This document shows positions 56,432 through 64,000 of a stretch of DNA of 64,000 bases, one piece after another; the stretch's first letter is position 1; each line of letters opens with the position of its first letter. The stretch is taken from positions 1 through 64,000 of the forward strand of contig CAYZAK010000003.1 in NCBI GenBank assembly GCA_964476445.1, in the 5' to 3' direction. Source of the DNA: CAYZAK01 sp964476445 (GTDB lineage: Bacteria > CG03 > SLGR01 > JAGXOG01). The translations under genes were made by a program, and so were the position numbers. Under the pieces are notes generated by a model. That model was not told where the DNA came from. It searched no databases and was given only the letters and a program-made list of their open reading frames with translations.

Positions 56432-57604
56432 TTACAGAGTATCTGTAAATTCTTTTATTCTTTTTAGAGCTTTTTTAAGATCGTCCATGGAAACGGCATA
56501 GGAAAGTCTTATATACCCGGAAGCGCCAAACCCTTCGCCGGGAACGCAGGCTACAAATTTTTCGTCAAGCAGTTTTTTGGCAAAATCCAGAGAAGATTGA
56601 ACCTTCTGGTTAAGTAAATCTGTTACGGAGGGAAAGATGTAGAAGGCTCCGCTGGGTTTTTCAACTTCTATCCCATCTATTTCTTCTAAGAATTTGTACA
56701 CAAAATTTCGTCTCTGTTTAAATAAATTTTTCATTTTTTCAATAGATTTTTTGCTTTTAGGTGAACTAAGAGCTTCCACGGCCCCGTACTGAGAAAAAGT
56801 TGCCGGACTGGAAGTGGAGTGGGATTGCAATTTAGCGCAGGCCTGTATAATTTTGGAATTACCGGCAGCGTATCCGATTCTCCACCCGGTCATGGAATAG
56901 GCTTTGGATACCCCGTTTACTACTAAAGTCTGCTCCTTTAAATCTTTAGAAATTGAAGCTATGGAAGTAAAATCGCCTTCGTAGACTAAATGTTCGTAAA
57001 TTTCATCGGATATTATGAGAACATCATGCTCTAAAATAATTTCTCCTAAAGTTTTTAATTCCTCTTCGGTGTATATAGAACCGGTGGGATTGGATGGGGA
57101 ATTTAAAATTATCAATTTTGTTTTTTTAGTTAAATTGTTTTTTAGAATTTGGGGAGTTAGTTTAAATTCCGCCCGGCAATCAGCAATTACAGGGTCAGCG
57201 CCAGCCGCTTTTACCATTTCCGGATAGGATACCCAGTAAGGGGCGGGAATTATTACTTCATCACCTTCCCCGCAGGTACACATTATGATATTAAACAGGG
57301 AATGCTTGGCACCGCAGTTAACCATAATTTCATCCTGATTGTAAAGAAGGTTGTTATCATTTTTGAATTTATTGATTATAGCTACCATTAATTCTTGAGT
57401 TCCGGTTGCAGGTGTATAGGTGGTCTTACCGGAAGTAATTGCCCCTACCCCGGCATTTTTTATATGGGAGGGGGTATCCATATCCGGTTCCCCGGCACTT
57501 AAGCATACTACGTCTTTACCTTCTTCTTTAAGCTGTTTTGCCTTTTTAGAAATGGCCATTGTCTGTGAAAAGTTAATGTTGTTTGATAAATTTGATAAAT
57601 ACAT
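56432..57604 (-). CDS. Aspartate/prephenate-type aminotransferase (class I)
   Basis: 390 residues: SAGEPDMDTPSHI, TYTPATGTQEL, NSPSNPTGSIYT, SDEIYEHLVY, and NGVSKAYSMTGWRIGY with the PLP lysine; C-terminal GFGASGYIRLSYA. Type 1beta aspartate aminotransferase; similar enzymes use prephenate. Makes aspartate or oxaloacetate with glutamate as donor. It stands alone on the minus strand. Confidence 0.92.
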   Translation of the reverse strand: MYLSNLSNNINFSQTMAISKKAKQLKEEGKDVVCLSAGEPDMDTPSHIKNAGVGAITSGKTTYTPATGTQELMVAIINKFKNDNNLLYNQDEIMVNCGAKHSLFNIIMCTCGEGDEVIIPAPYWVSYPEMVKAAGADPVIADCRAEFKLTPQILKNNLTKKTKLIILNSPSNPTGSIYTEEELKTLGEIILEHDVLIISDEIYEHLVYEGDFTSIASISKDLKEQTLVVNGVSKAYSMTGWRIGYAAGNSKIIQACAKLQSHSTSSPATFSQYGAVEALSSPKSKKSIEKMKNLFKQRRNFVYKFLEEIDGIEVEKPSGAFYIFPSVTDLLNQKVQSSLDFAKKLLDEKFVACVPGEGFGASGYIRLSYAVSMDDLKKALKRIKEFTDTL

Positions 57605-57766
57605 TTTTTAGTTCCCTCTTAAAAATTCTTTTAGTATACATTTATCATTAAATTTATTAATAACTTACAAATTTTTAACCGGTTTGACAACATTGCCTTT
57701 ATTTTACTAATATAAGCAAGCTGCGAATAGGGTTTTTATACTGGTCCGGCTATATATTTTAATTTT

Positions 57767-57889
57767 TCGAGCATTCTCGAAGCAAGTGTGCTCGACCTAA
57801 AAATCAACCGTTACACCTGTCACCGTCATCAGTCACCTGTATTGGTACAATGACGATGAACTTGGCGCATCAGTGCCTGATACAGGTGC
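57767..57889 (+). repeat. Structured intergenic region upstream of tRNA-Arg
   Basis: The 371-base gap between the aminotransferase and tRNA-Arg contains several perfect inverted repeats: TCGAGCA/TGCTCGA (57767-57773, 57790-57796), CGTCAT/ATGACG (57825-57830, 57851-57856), CACCTGTAT/ATACAGGTG (57835-57843, 57881-57889) and a small GGCGC/GTGCC hairpin (57865-57878). The second and third pairs cross each other, so they form alternatives or a pseudoknot. No reading frame with a recognisable protein is seen. It could be a small structured RNA or a decayed mobile element. Confidence 0.45.
57781..57814 (+). repeat. Intergenic repeat element, copy B
   Basis: AAGCAAGTGTGCTCGACC then TAAAAATCAACCGTTA. 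About 33 bases match copy C (57919) and, on the other strand, copy A (35324). The downstream stem seen in A and C is not kept. Confidence 0.4.
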
Positions 57890-57918
57890 AAGTGAGGCTA
57901 ATTGTATTAACAACCTCA

Positions 57919-57969
57919 AAACAAGTGTGCTTCGCTAAAAAACATCCGTTAAGGATATTTTTCTTAACG
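57919..57969 (+). repeat. Intergenic repeat element, copy C
   Basis: AAACAAGTGTGCTTCG, CTAAAAAAC, stem ATCC-loop-GGAT, T tract, TTAACGC. It ends seven bases before tRNA-Arg. The stem differs in sequence from copy A (GACC/GGTC) but pairs in both. Confidence 0.5.
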
Positions 57970-57975
57970 CTACGC

Positions 57976-58052
57976 ACCCTCGTAGCTCAATTGGATAGAG
58001 CAACGGCCTTCTAAGCCGTAGGCTGGGCGTTCGAGTCGCCCCGAGGGTGCCA
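57976..58052 (+). tRNA. tRNA-Arg (anticodon UCU)
   Basis: 77 bases. Acceptor ACCCTCG (57976-57982) pairs with CGAGGGT (58042-58048); discriminator G, CCA encoded. D-stem GCTC/GAGC; anticodon stem ACGGC/GCCGT with loop CTTCTAA, anticodon TCT (58010-58012); T-arm GGGCG-TTCGAGT-CGCCC. Confidence 0.97.
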
Positions 58053-58082
58053 TTTTAACTCCAACCGACAATTACGTAAAAT

Positions 58083-58111
58083 TTGAATTAATTTAAAAGT
58101 AACGTTATAAT
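58083..58111 (+). promoter_or_regulatory. Promoter of the PIG-L/glycosyltransferase operon
   Basis: TTGAAT (58083-58088), 17 bases, TATAAT (58106-58111, perfect). Forty bases before the PIG-L start, with a ribosome site (AGAGGA) in between. Confidence 0.55.
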
Positions 58112-58150
58112 TTATTAATTAAACATAATTAACCTATTGTAGAGGAAAAA

Positions 58151-58777
58151 ATGAAAAAAAACATACTTGCGGTGGGGCCCCACCCTGATGATATAGAAAT
58201 TGGGTGCGGGGGAACGCTGCTGAAATTAACTAAAAAATTTAATATTCACCTGCTTATCTTGACCGGGGGTAGTGTGGGGGGGAAGGGAAGAAAAAAAGAA
58301 CAGCAGGCCAGCGCCCGGATAATAGATGTAGAAAAAATCTGGTGGGGTAACTATACTGACACGAATATACCTAACTCCAGGGAAGTTATCCGGTTTATTG
58401 AAAAAATAATAAAGAAAGTTAATCCTCAAATTATATTTACAAATTATTTTAAAGATACTCATCAGGACCACCGGGCGGTAGCGGAAAGTATTCAGTCCGC
58501 AACCCGGTATAAGAAAAACGTCCTTTTTTACGAAGTTCCCACTTCAATTAAATTTAATCCTTCGGTGTTTATGGATATTGGCAGTGTATGGGAAAAGAAA
58601 AAAGAAATTCTTAAAGCCCATGCCTCACAGATCGACGCCACCCGGATTAAAGGACTTTCAATTTTAGAAAGCGCAAAGTCCTGCGCCATATTCAGGGGAT
58701 ACCAGGGAAGGACAAAGTATGCGGAGGGATTTTTACCTTTAAGATTTTCTCTTGACTGGACTCTTGAATTAAAGTGA
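58151..58777 (+). CDS. PIG-L/LmbE-family N-deacetylase
   Basis: 208 residues: VGPHPDDIEIGCGGTL (zinc motif HPDD), TDTNIPNS, and FTNYFKDTHQDHRAV (third zinc His). Zinc-dependent deacetylase of N-acetylglucosaminyl compounds (BshB/PIG-L type). It is coupled (GTGA) to a polyprenyl-phosphate sugar transferase, so it probably deacetylates an amino sugar or its lipid-linked form for envelope glycan synthesis; a BshB-like thiol pathway role is the alternative. Confidence 0.9.
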   Translation: MKKNILAVGPHPDDIEIGCGGTLLKLTKKFNIHLLILTGGSVGGKGRKKEQQASARIIDVEKIWWGNYTDTNIPNSREVIRFIEKIIKKVNPQIIFTNYFKDTHQDHRAVAESIQSATRYKKNVLFYEVPTSIKFNPSVFMDIGSVWEKKKEILKAHASQIDATRIKGLSILESAKSCAIFRGYQGRTKYAEGFLPLRFSLDWTLELK

Positions 58778-59892
58778 CTTTTTTTACAGCCTTAAAAATA
58801 ATTGTTCTGGGAACGGGAACGTTAATTTTAGCTCATCCCGCCGGTGGTACTATATTTTATATTTTAAGAATACGGTATCTCTATATCCTTCTTCTGTCAT
58901 TTTGTAGTACTTATTTTTTAACTATATTTATGATTAATGCCGGCAAAAAATTAGATTTCAATGATTATCCCAGCAAAAGAAAAGTTCATCAAAGACCTAT
59001 TCCCGTAACCGGTGGGATAGCCGTATTTACCGGTTTTTTTGTTGCCATAGCCAGAAATATGGTTTTTACCGATCAGGTTAAAGGAATATTAATAGGCTCG
59101 ACAATTATATTTTTTCTGGGACTTTTAGATGATAAATACAATTTATCTTCTTTGGTGAAACTGTTTGTTCAGATGGTTGGCGTAGGCGTGTTAGTATATT
59201 TTGGGATAAGAGTCAGGATTGTTCCCCACACAGTACCCTTAAAAAATTCCTGGGATATACTGATAACTTATTTTGGGGTTATAGGGATAACTAACGCCTT
59301 TAATTATCTTGACGGGATGAACGGAGAAGCCCCGGGGCTGGCAGTTATATCTTCCCTGACTCTTTTTTTTATTGCCCATGACGGGGGTATAAGAACAGTT
59401 TCCTGGCTGGCCATAGCCCTGTCCGGCAGCGCCCTCGGTTTTTTACCTTATAATTTTCCGGACGCAAAAATATTTTTAGGAGATAACGGTTCTACGGTAA
59501 TAGGATTTCTGCTGGCCTCCATTGCCATAGCCGGCTCCTGGAATGCAGTTAATGTTCCAGTCGCCATTGTGACGCCGGTTTTGATCTTCTCTATCTATAT
59601 ATTTGATATGACTTATACTACTGTATCGCGAGCCAGAAACGGTCTCATAAAAAATTTTAAGGATTGGGTTAATTATACCGGACGGGATCATATCCATCAC
59701 CGTCTGGTACAGATAGGTTTCACAAAAACTCAGGCGGTGATTATAATCTGGATATGCGCATTAATTTTTGGGTTTTCGGCGTTTGTCATTCGCCGGGCCA
59801 GGTTGTTAAATACTGTTGTCATTATTACTCAGAGTTTGTTAATATATGTATTAATAATGGTATTAATGTACGCAGGGAGAAATAATACCTGA
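58774..59892 (+). CDS. WecA/MraY-family polyprenyl-phosphate sugar-1-phosphate transferase
   Basis: 372 residues, about eleven membrane segments. Landmarks: DYPSKRKVHQRPIPVTGGIA, FLGLLDDKYNLS (Asp-Asp Mg site), NAFNYLDGMNG, FPDAKIFLGDNGST and DHIHHRLVQIG (HIHHR uridine-binding motif). Moves a HexNAc-1-phosphate from UDP-sugar to undecaprenyl phosphate, starting O-antigen, teichoic-type or exopolysaccharide synthesis. GTG start overlapping the PIG-L stop. Confidence 0.92.
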   Translation: MTFFTALKIIVLGTGTLILAHPAGGTIFYILRIRYLYILLLSFCSTYFLTIFMINAGKKLDFNDYPSKRKVHQRPIPVTGGIAVFTGFFVAIARNMVFTDQVKGILIGSTIIFFLGLLDDKYNLSSLVKLFVQMVGVGVLVYFGIRVRIVPHTVPLKNSWDILITYFGVIGITNAFNYLDGMNGEAPGLAVISSLTLFFIAHDGGIRTVSWLAIALSGSALGFLPYNFPDAKIFLGDNGSTVIGFLLASIAIAGSWNAVNVPVAIVTPVLIFSIYIFDMTYTTVSRARNGLIKNFKDWVNYTGRDHIHHRLVQIGFTKTQAVIIIWICALIFGFSAFVIRRARLLNTVVIITQSLLIYVLIMVLMYAGRNNT

Positions 59893-59918
59893 ACCGGTAT
59901 AACAGGGATATAATAAAA

Positions 59919-61082
59919 ATGAGTATGATTAAATATCTTAAATCAACAATAACCGATAATGATAATAAAGCCCCCAAATCTCCTGTGTATAAAGAACTGA
60001 AAAATAAAGTTCGGGAGATTGTAAGATTAAAAAAAATGGAGGCCCGGTTAAAAATGAAAAATGACCGGCTATCTAAAGAGAATAAAGAGTTAACCGGAAA
60101 AGTAGAGAAGTTAACTAAAAAAGTGGACGATGTAAGTGACGGAATAAATACTATAAAAGATCAGACCAGGAGGAAAGATAAAAATATTCTGGACAAGTTA
60201 CACGAAACCCGGAAATTATTTAAAAAAACAGAAAAAAAGTTAAATTCGAAGATAAATCAGTTAGAAGATTTAAAGGAGCAAAACAGTTATCTAAAAGAGG
60301 ATAGAGTTTATTTAAAAGCAGAACTGGATGATCACCGGATAAAATTGGATAAAATTATAGAGGAAAAAAAGAAAGCTAAAAAAGAGTTAGACAGCCTAAA
60401 AGAAAAATCTTATTCCGGTCAGGATAACTTAAAGTCCCGTATAGAAGAACTGGAGTGGGAGCTTAAAAGAGCAAAAACCAGAAATAAAAATTTAATAGCT
60501 GAGTTTAATAATAAAAAAAAGAAGGAAAAAGCCCACCCATTAAAAAAGCAAAGAAATAACCGGATGGAAAAAGAGTTAAATTCTCTTAAGGGGAAAGTTG
60601 AAAAACTTATGAGGGAAAAAAAATCTTTAAAGAATATATTAAAAAAAGTCAAAAGTGAAAATAAAGAATATGCAAAACAAAGCAAAAATCAGATAAAAAA
60701 AGAGTTAGACTCTCTTAAGGGAAAAGTTGAGAAACTTATGAGAGAAAAAAAATCTTTAAAGAATAAACTGAAAAAAGAAAAAAGTGAAAATGAAGAATAT
60801 ACAAAAAAAATAAAAAATAAAGAAGAAAAACTTGACAAACTTGAAAACAAGATAAAAAATAGAGAAAAACAATTAAATAATAAGGAGACCCAAATAGATA
60901 CGATTGAAGGCGAGATAGACGCCATAAAAAAGGAAATTCAGGAAAAAGGGTTGGAATTAAAAGAAGAAGATAAGCCCGACGCCGGAAATGAAAAAGAAGA
61001 AAAACATGGGGACAGAACTAAAACCACTAAAGAGTTCAGAATGAAAGAAGCAAGAAAACTCAGAGGAAAAGAAGATGTATGA
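59919..61082 (+). CDS. Long coiled-coil protein
   Basis: 387 residues, almost entirely charged heptad-type coiled coil (Lys, Glu, Leu, Asn rich), no signal peptide or membrane segment. A 43-residue unit (NSLKGKVEKLMREKKSLKN...) is tandemly duplicated at about 219-304. Likely a structural or scaffolding protein. It overlaps the ExeA-like ATPase gene by eight bases. Such low-complexity frames can be spurious, but the coding bias and coupling support it. Confidence 0.78.
   Translation: MSMIKYLKSTITDNDNKAPKSPVYKELKNKVREIVRLKKMEARLKMKNDRLSKENKELTGKVEKLTKKVDDVSDGINTIKDQTRRKDKNILDKLHETRKLFKKTEKKLNSKINQLEDLKEQNSYLKEDRVYLKAELDDHRIKLDKIIEEKKKAKKELDSLKEKSYSGQDNLKSRIEELEWELKRAKTRNKNLIAEFNNKKKKEKAHPLKKQRNNRMEKELNSLKGKVEKLMREKKSLKNILKKVKSENKEYAKQSKNQIKKELDSLKGKVEKLMREKKSLKNKLKKEKSENEEYTKKIKNKEEKLDKLENKIKNREKQLNNKETQIDTIEGEIDAIKKEIQEKGLELKEEDKPDAGNEKEEKHGDRTKTTKEFRMKEARKLRGKEDV
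60572..60800 (+). repeat. Tandem 129-bp direct repeat inside the coiled-coil gene
   Basis: AGAGTTAAATTCTCTTAAG at 60572 recurs as AGAGTTAGACTCTCTTAAG at 60701, and the two units stay similar for about 100 bases. The period is 129 bases (43 codons), in frame, and marks a recent internal duplication. Confidence 0.75.
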
Positions 61083-61875
61083 GTCTTACTGGAGGTTATC
61101 GGATAAGCCTTTTAGAAATACCGCAGAACCGAAATTCTTATATTTATCCGCCCAGCATGAAGAAGCTTCAGCCAGACTGCAGTACGGTATAAATTCAGCG
61201 CTGGGTTGTATTGTATTGAGCGGAGTTTTCGGTTGCGGAAAGACCCTGCTTCTTAGATCTCTTTTTTTAGAACTGGAAAAAGGTAAATACAGCACTGTTT
61301 TTATTCCCAATCCCCAGATGACCCCGGTTGAACTTCTTTCATCGGTAACCTATAATTTGGGGATAGATGAAGATATACCTCACAATAAAGCTGAATATCT
61401 GAAAAGAATAGATAAAGCGGTTTTAAATAATTATAACGACGGCAAGCATACCATTATAGTAATTGACGAGGCCCACGTAATAAATTCTAAGGATACTTTT
61501 GAAGAGTTAAGAATGCTATTAAATTTTCAGCGCAAGGAAAAATTTCTTATAACTCTTATTTTATCCGGCCAGCCGGAGATAAATACTAAAGTTAATAATA
61601 TTAAACAGCTGGCCCAGAGAGTAGGAATAAAAGCCCACCTGGATAGAATGAATTTAGAAGATACTACCGGTTATATAAAACACAGGCTGGAAATTGCCGG
61701 CAGAGAAGAGGAAATATTTACCGGGAATGCTTATGAATTAATTTTTAATAATTCCGGAGGAATTCCCCGGCGTATTAATTCCATATGTGATTTAAGTCTG
61801 CTGGCCGGTTTTACCCAGAAAGCTGAACAGATAGATGGAAATATTGTAACTGAAGTAGTGGGGGATTTAATTTAA
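61075..61875 (+). CDS. ExeA/GspA-like AAA ATPase
   Basis: 266 residues: MYESYWRLSDKPFRNTAEPKF, Walker A GVFGCGKTLLLRSL, Walker B IIVIDEAHV, sensor ILSGQPEIN and GGIPRRINSICD. Family members power secretin assembly (ExeA) or belong to exosortase/exopolysaccharide clusters (XrtA-associated type). No secretin or exosortase is visible here. The preceding coiled-coil gene is coupled to it and may be its partner. Confidence 0.87.
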   Translation: MYESYWRLSDKPFRNTAEPKFLYLSAQHEEASARLQYGINSALGCIVLSGVFGCGKTLLLRSLFLELEKGKYSTVFIPNPQMTPVELLSSVTYNLGIDEDIPHNKAEYLKRIDKAVLNNYNDGKHTIIVIDEAHVINSKDTFEELRMLLNFQRKEKFLITLILSGQPEINTKVNNIKQLAQRVGIKAHLDRMNLEDTTGYIKHRLEIAGREEEIFTGNAYELIFNNSGGIPRRINSICDLSLLAGFTQKAEQIDGNIVTEVVGDLI

Positions 61876-61888
61876 TTTTAAAGCTAAC

Positions 61889-62857
61889 ATGATAAGAATT
61901 TCAGATATATACAAAAAAAATGACAAACCGGATGATAAACCGGATCTTGGGAAGAAGAAGGGAAAAAAAGAACCCGAAAGCCCTCCGGAATTTACCGAAG
62001 AGGAAATTTATAATGAGGCCCTGCTTCTTGCCAAAGAAAAGAATGATAACGTTGATATCGGGGGAAGCATCAGGGTAAGTAAAGAAGATATGGATATTAT
62101 TACTTCTTTAACTGAAAGAGTTCAGAAAAAGCCCAGGGAAATGTTGAAATATTTTTATGAAAACACCCCCGTTAATTATTTATATGCCCACTCGGTTAAC
62201 GTATGTATTCTGTCCAATATACTTATAAGAAATATGATTTACAATAAAGATCAGATCGAGATTTTATCTCTGGCCGCTTTTTTTCATGATCTGGGTATGA
62301 TAAATTATATAGATATTGTAAATCACCCTGGGAAACTTAATTCTAAAGCCATGAAAAAAGTAAAAAAACATCCCCAGGATCTAAAAGATATATTAACAGA
62401 AATTGAATTTTTATCTTTGTATACCACTGACCAGATTATAAAAATTGCCTCTCGGCACCACGAGAGAAATGACGGGTCAGGGTATACGGAAGGGCTTAAA
62501 GGGAATAGTATAGATCGTATGAGTTCCATAATAGCTATCAGCGATGTATATGAAGCCCTTACCCATGACCGGTCCTGGAGAAAAGCGTACAACCGGGCCC
62601 GTGCCATGGTTATTATTCTGGAAGGACGGGCAAAAAATTTTCCCGGGCATCTGGTAAGAACTTTAATTGATGAACTTACCCTTTTTCCGGTAGGATCGGT
62701 AATAAAATTAAGCGACGGCCGGAAGGCCCGAGTAATAAAGACAAATTCACAATCTCCAACCTGTCCTACGGTAAAAATTTTGAGTAGTAATGGGAAAGTA
62801 GTGAATTTAGGTCGACAGAAGCTTATAAGTGTAGAGGGTAGCTGTGAAAGGGAGTGA
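61889..62857 (+). CDS. HD-GYP domain c-di-GMP phosphodiesterase
   Basis: 322 residues. N-terminal ~65 residues are charged linker; HD-GYP domain about 85-255 with YAHSVNVCIL, AAFFHDLGMINY (HD), HHERNDGSGYTEGL (GYP) and AISDVYEALTHDR; then a small C-terminal beta domain (GSVIKLSDGRKARVI). Hydrolyses c-di-GMP to GMP/pGpG. It may oppose the cyclase at 2682. No receiver or sensory domain is seen. Confidence 0.93.
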   Translation: MIRISDIYKKNDKPDDKPDLGKKKGKKEPESPPEFTEEEIYNEALLLAKEKNDNVDIGGSIRVSKEDMDIITSLTERVQKKPREMLKYFYENTPVNYLYAHSVNVCILSNILIRNMIYNKDQIEILSLAAFFHDLGMINYIDIVNHPGKLNSKAMKKVKKHPQDLKDILTEIEFLSLYTTDQIIKIASRHHERNDGSGYTEGLKGNSIDRMSSIIAISDVYEALTHDRSWRKAYNRARAMVIILEGRAKNFPGHLVRTLIDELTLFPVGSVIKLSDGRKARVIKTNSQSPTCPTVKILSSNGKVVNLGRQKLISVEGSCERE

Positions 62858-63618
62858 TGGCGAATTATAAAATAAAATTAAAAATAGCTGGGTTGCCCAT
62901 CCGGTTAAATTTAAAGAATATTTCGTTGGATTTCATGGAAAAATTTAATCGGAGATATTCAAATTTTAAGTATACCGCCGGTGATTTTAAACATACTGTT
63001 TCCCCGAATTTTACCGATAGAGTAACTGTTGCCGAAGATCTCATATTTAAAAAAAAGAGAAATTTATTTAAAATAGAGGGCAGGGGAATGAATGTCTTTT
63101 TTTCGCCTCTTCAGACCGGCGGTGAAATACTGGAAAATATTCATATATTAGATTCACTTTTACGTATAATATATTCCCGGTTATTAATAACCCAAAACGG
63201 TTTTTTGATACATGCTTCCGCAGCTTCAGGAGAAATTTATACCGGTCCGGCAGGCAGCGGTAAGACTACTTCTGTCCAAGAAAATAAAGAGATGCTTGGT
63301 GATGATATTGTATCTATTAAGAAAACAAAAAATCAGTGGAAAATATTTTCTACTCCTTTTACCGGCGAATTTGAAGGTTTAGTTAAAAATAAAACAGAAA
63401 ACCTTGACAGAATTAATATTTTAACCACTGAAACAGACGATATAAGTTCTGGAGGGATATATAAAACCCTGCTGAAAAATATTATTTATTATATAGATGT
63501 CAACGGGGGGCTAAAAAAGCTAACCGATTACTGCCAGGATATAGCTGGTACGGTCCCAGCCCGGGGATATTACAAAAGTGCCCGAAAACTTAAAAATAAC
63601 AGACTGGCAACCCGGTGA
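62857..63618 (+). CDS. HprK-like P-loop protein associated with PqqD/radical SAM
   Basis: About 253 residues, ATG at 62857 overlapping the HD-GYP stop (a GTG one codon earlier is possible). Middle part LIHASAASGEIYTGPAGSGK holds a P-loop (GPAGSGKTT, about 129-137) followed by GDDIVSIKK, as in HPr-kinase-like proteins of peptide-modification clusters. The N-terminal third is poorly conserved. Followed, coupled, by a PqqD-family and a radical SAM gene, so it is probably part of a ribosomal-peptide maturation system. The classical HPr kinase role is unlikely. Confidence 0.7.
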   Translation: MANYKIKLKIAGLPIRLNLKNISLDFMEKFNRRYSNFKYTAGDFKHTVSPNFTDRVTVAEDLIFKKKRNLFKIEGRGMNVFFSPLQTGGEILENIHILDSLLRIIYSRLLITQNGFLIHASAASGEIYTGPAGSGKTTSVQENKEMLGDDIVSIKKTKNQWKIFSTPFTGEFEGLVKNKTENLDRINILTTETDDISSGGIYKTLLKNIIYYIDVNGGLKKLTDYCQDIAGTVPARGYYKSARKLKNNRLATR

Positions 63619-63884
63619 AAATATCGGTAAATAAAAAGATGGTAACCCGAATTATAGATGGGGAGTACTATATTGTTGATCCGGATAATCAGGTACTCCA
63701 TTCATTAAATGAAACAGGAACTTTTATTTTTAAACAGCTCAAAAAGGGAGTAATCCAGCCGGAGGAAGTAGTTAATGCTTTATGTGAGAAATTTGAAACC
63801 GATGCACTTACTGCTGAAGAAGATGTGGATGAGTTTTTCAGGAAGATGGAAAAGAAAAAAATAGTAAAATGCCAAAAGGACTGA
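63615..63884 (+). CDS. PqqD-family peptide chaperone
   Basis: 89 residues: VTRIIDGEYYIVDPDNQVLHSLNETGTFIFKQLKKG and VVNALCEKFETD, the winged-helix RiPP-recognition fold of PqqD. It binds a precursor peptide's leader and presents it to the radical SAM enzyme. GTG start coupled to the HprK-like gene; 16-base overlap with the radical SAM gene. The precursor peptide is not seen in the window and may lie beyond 64000. Confidence 0.85.
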   Translation: MKISVNKKMVTRIIDGEYYIVDPDNQVLHSLNETGTFIFKQLKKGVIQPEEVVNALCEKFETDALTAEEDVDEFFRKMEKKKIVKCQKD

Positions 63885-64000
63885 ACGAAATATTAGCACA
63901 AAAAACTCACCGGCTCCGGGTTCCGTTTGCTGTTCATCTGGAATTGACTCACAGCTGCAATCTTGAATGCGTACATTGTTTTCACCGGGGGTTTAGAAAT
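63869..64000 (+). CDS. Radical SAM enzyme, N-terminal fragment (cut by window end)
   Basis: Only 44 residues are inside the window: MPKGLNEILAQKTHRLRV, FAVHLELT, then the [4Fe-4S] radical-SAM motif CNLECVHC followed by FHRG. The Cx3Cx2C and preceding LELTHSCN are typical of PqqE/SPASM peptide-modifying enzymes. It overlaps pqqD. The remainder, including any SPASM domain, is outside the window. Confidence 0.85.
   Translation, partial: MPKGLNEILAQKTHRLRVPFAVHLELTHSCNLECVHCFHRGFRN

Noticed and set aside
57750..57975. CRISPR-like array
   Set aside because: Only two imperfect copies of the repeat with unequal, structured spacing; no cas genes.
62857..63618. HPr kinase/phosphorylase of sugar regulation
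   Set aside because: Only the P-loop part is similar, and the coupled PqqD and radical SAM genes point to peptide modification.

Overview
The window looks like chromosomal DNA of an anaerobic, diderm bacterium with A+T-rich codon use. Evidence for a diderm cell: a predicted outer-membrane barrel, a SurA/PpiD-like periplasmic chaperone, lipoproteins and an M23 peptidase/bactofilin pair. Evidence for anaerobic life: a bacterial microcompartment (BMC), an Rnf-like operon and substrate-level ATP formation through carbamate kinase and an acyl-phosphate. I cannot place the phylum; a candidate phylum such as Atribacterota or an Omnitrophota/Elusimicrobiota-like group is a guess from gene content only.

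Layout. (1) 1-3770: end of a periplasmic 5'-nucleotidase, a concentrative nucleoside transporter with an unusual insert, and a GAF-GGDEF diguanylate cyclase. (2) 3800-13850: a BMC operon of the sugar-phosphate-utilising (SPU) kind: TIM, PduL, three BMC-H, three BMC-P, one PduT-like BMC-T, acylating aldehyde dehydrogenase, PduS, two RpiB paralogues, a flavoprotein-DeoC fusion, a small BMC-associated protein and a cyclodeaminase-like protein. (3) 13900-16481: a DnaA-like AAA+ protein with zinc ribbons, and a CheY-like receiver. (4) 16589-33020: transketolase and a nucleoside-salvage block (adenine deaminase, phosphopentomutase, purine and pyrimidine nucleoside phosphorylases, MTAP, PfkB kinase, adenosine and cytidine deaminases, dGTPase). 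It includes two paralogous pairs of a TIM-barrel protein and a P-loop kinase, plus a DHH phosphoesterase and a PUR-like protein. (5) 33050-35185: lipoprotein, bactofilin/M23, tRNA-Leu. (6) 35473-47226: a purine-base degradation block (8-oxoguanine deaminase-like, SsnA, YgeY-like, three carbamoyltransferases, carbamate kinase, a threonine-synthase-like PLP enzyme) with a secreted protein and an outer-membrane protein. (7) 47251-54202: an HDAC-like gene followed by a very divergent Rnf-like operon with ApbE, NusG-II and a Gx-transporter/Maf fusion. (8) 54283-58052: SurA-like protein, hisH-hisF, aminotransferase, tRNA-Arg and structured intergenic repeats. (9) 58151-64000: PIG-L deacetylase, polyprenyl-phosphate sugar transferase, coiled-coil protein, ExeA-like ATPase, HD-GYP, and an HprK-like/PqqD/radical-SAM set running off the window.

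How the parts fit (inference). Extracellular nucleotides are dephosphorylated and taken up as nucleosides. Deaminases and phosphorylases release bases and (deoxy)ribose-1-phosphate, and DeoB gives the 5-phosphates. In the BMC, DERA splits deoxyribose-5-phosphate into glyceraldehyde-3-phosphate (to TIM/glycolysis) and acetaldehyde, which aldehyde dehydrogenase and PduL turn into acetyl-phosphate; PduS/PduT could move electrons across the shell. RpiB and transketolase take the ribose branch. The bases feed the second catabolic block, ending in carbamoyl-phosphate and ATP. The window therefore reads as a nucleic-acid-eating island. The least described parts are the paired TIM-barrel/P-loop-kinase genes, the flavoprotein-DeoC fusion, the split RpiB pair, the Rnf-like complex without its usual cofactor motifs, and the zinc-ribbon DnaA relative.
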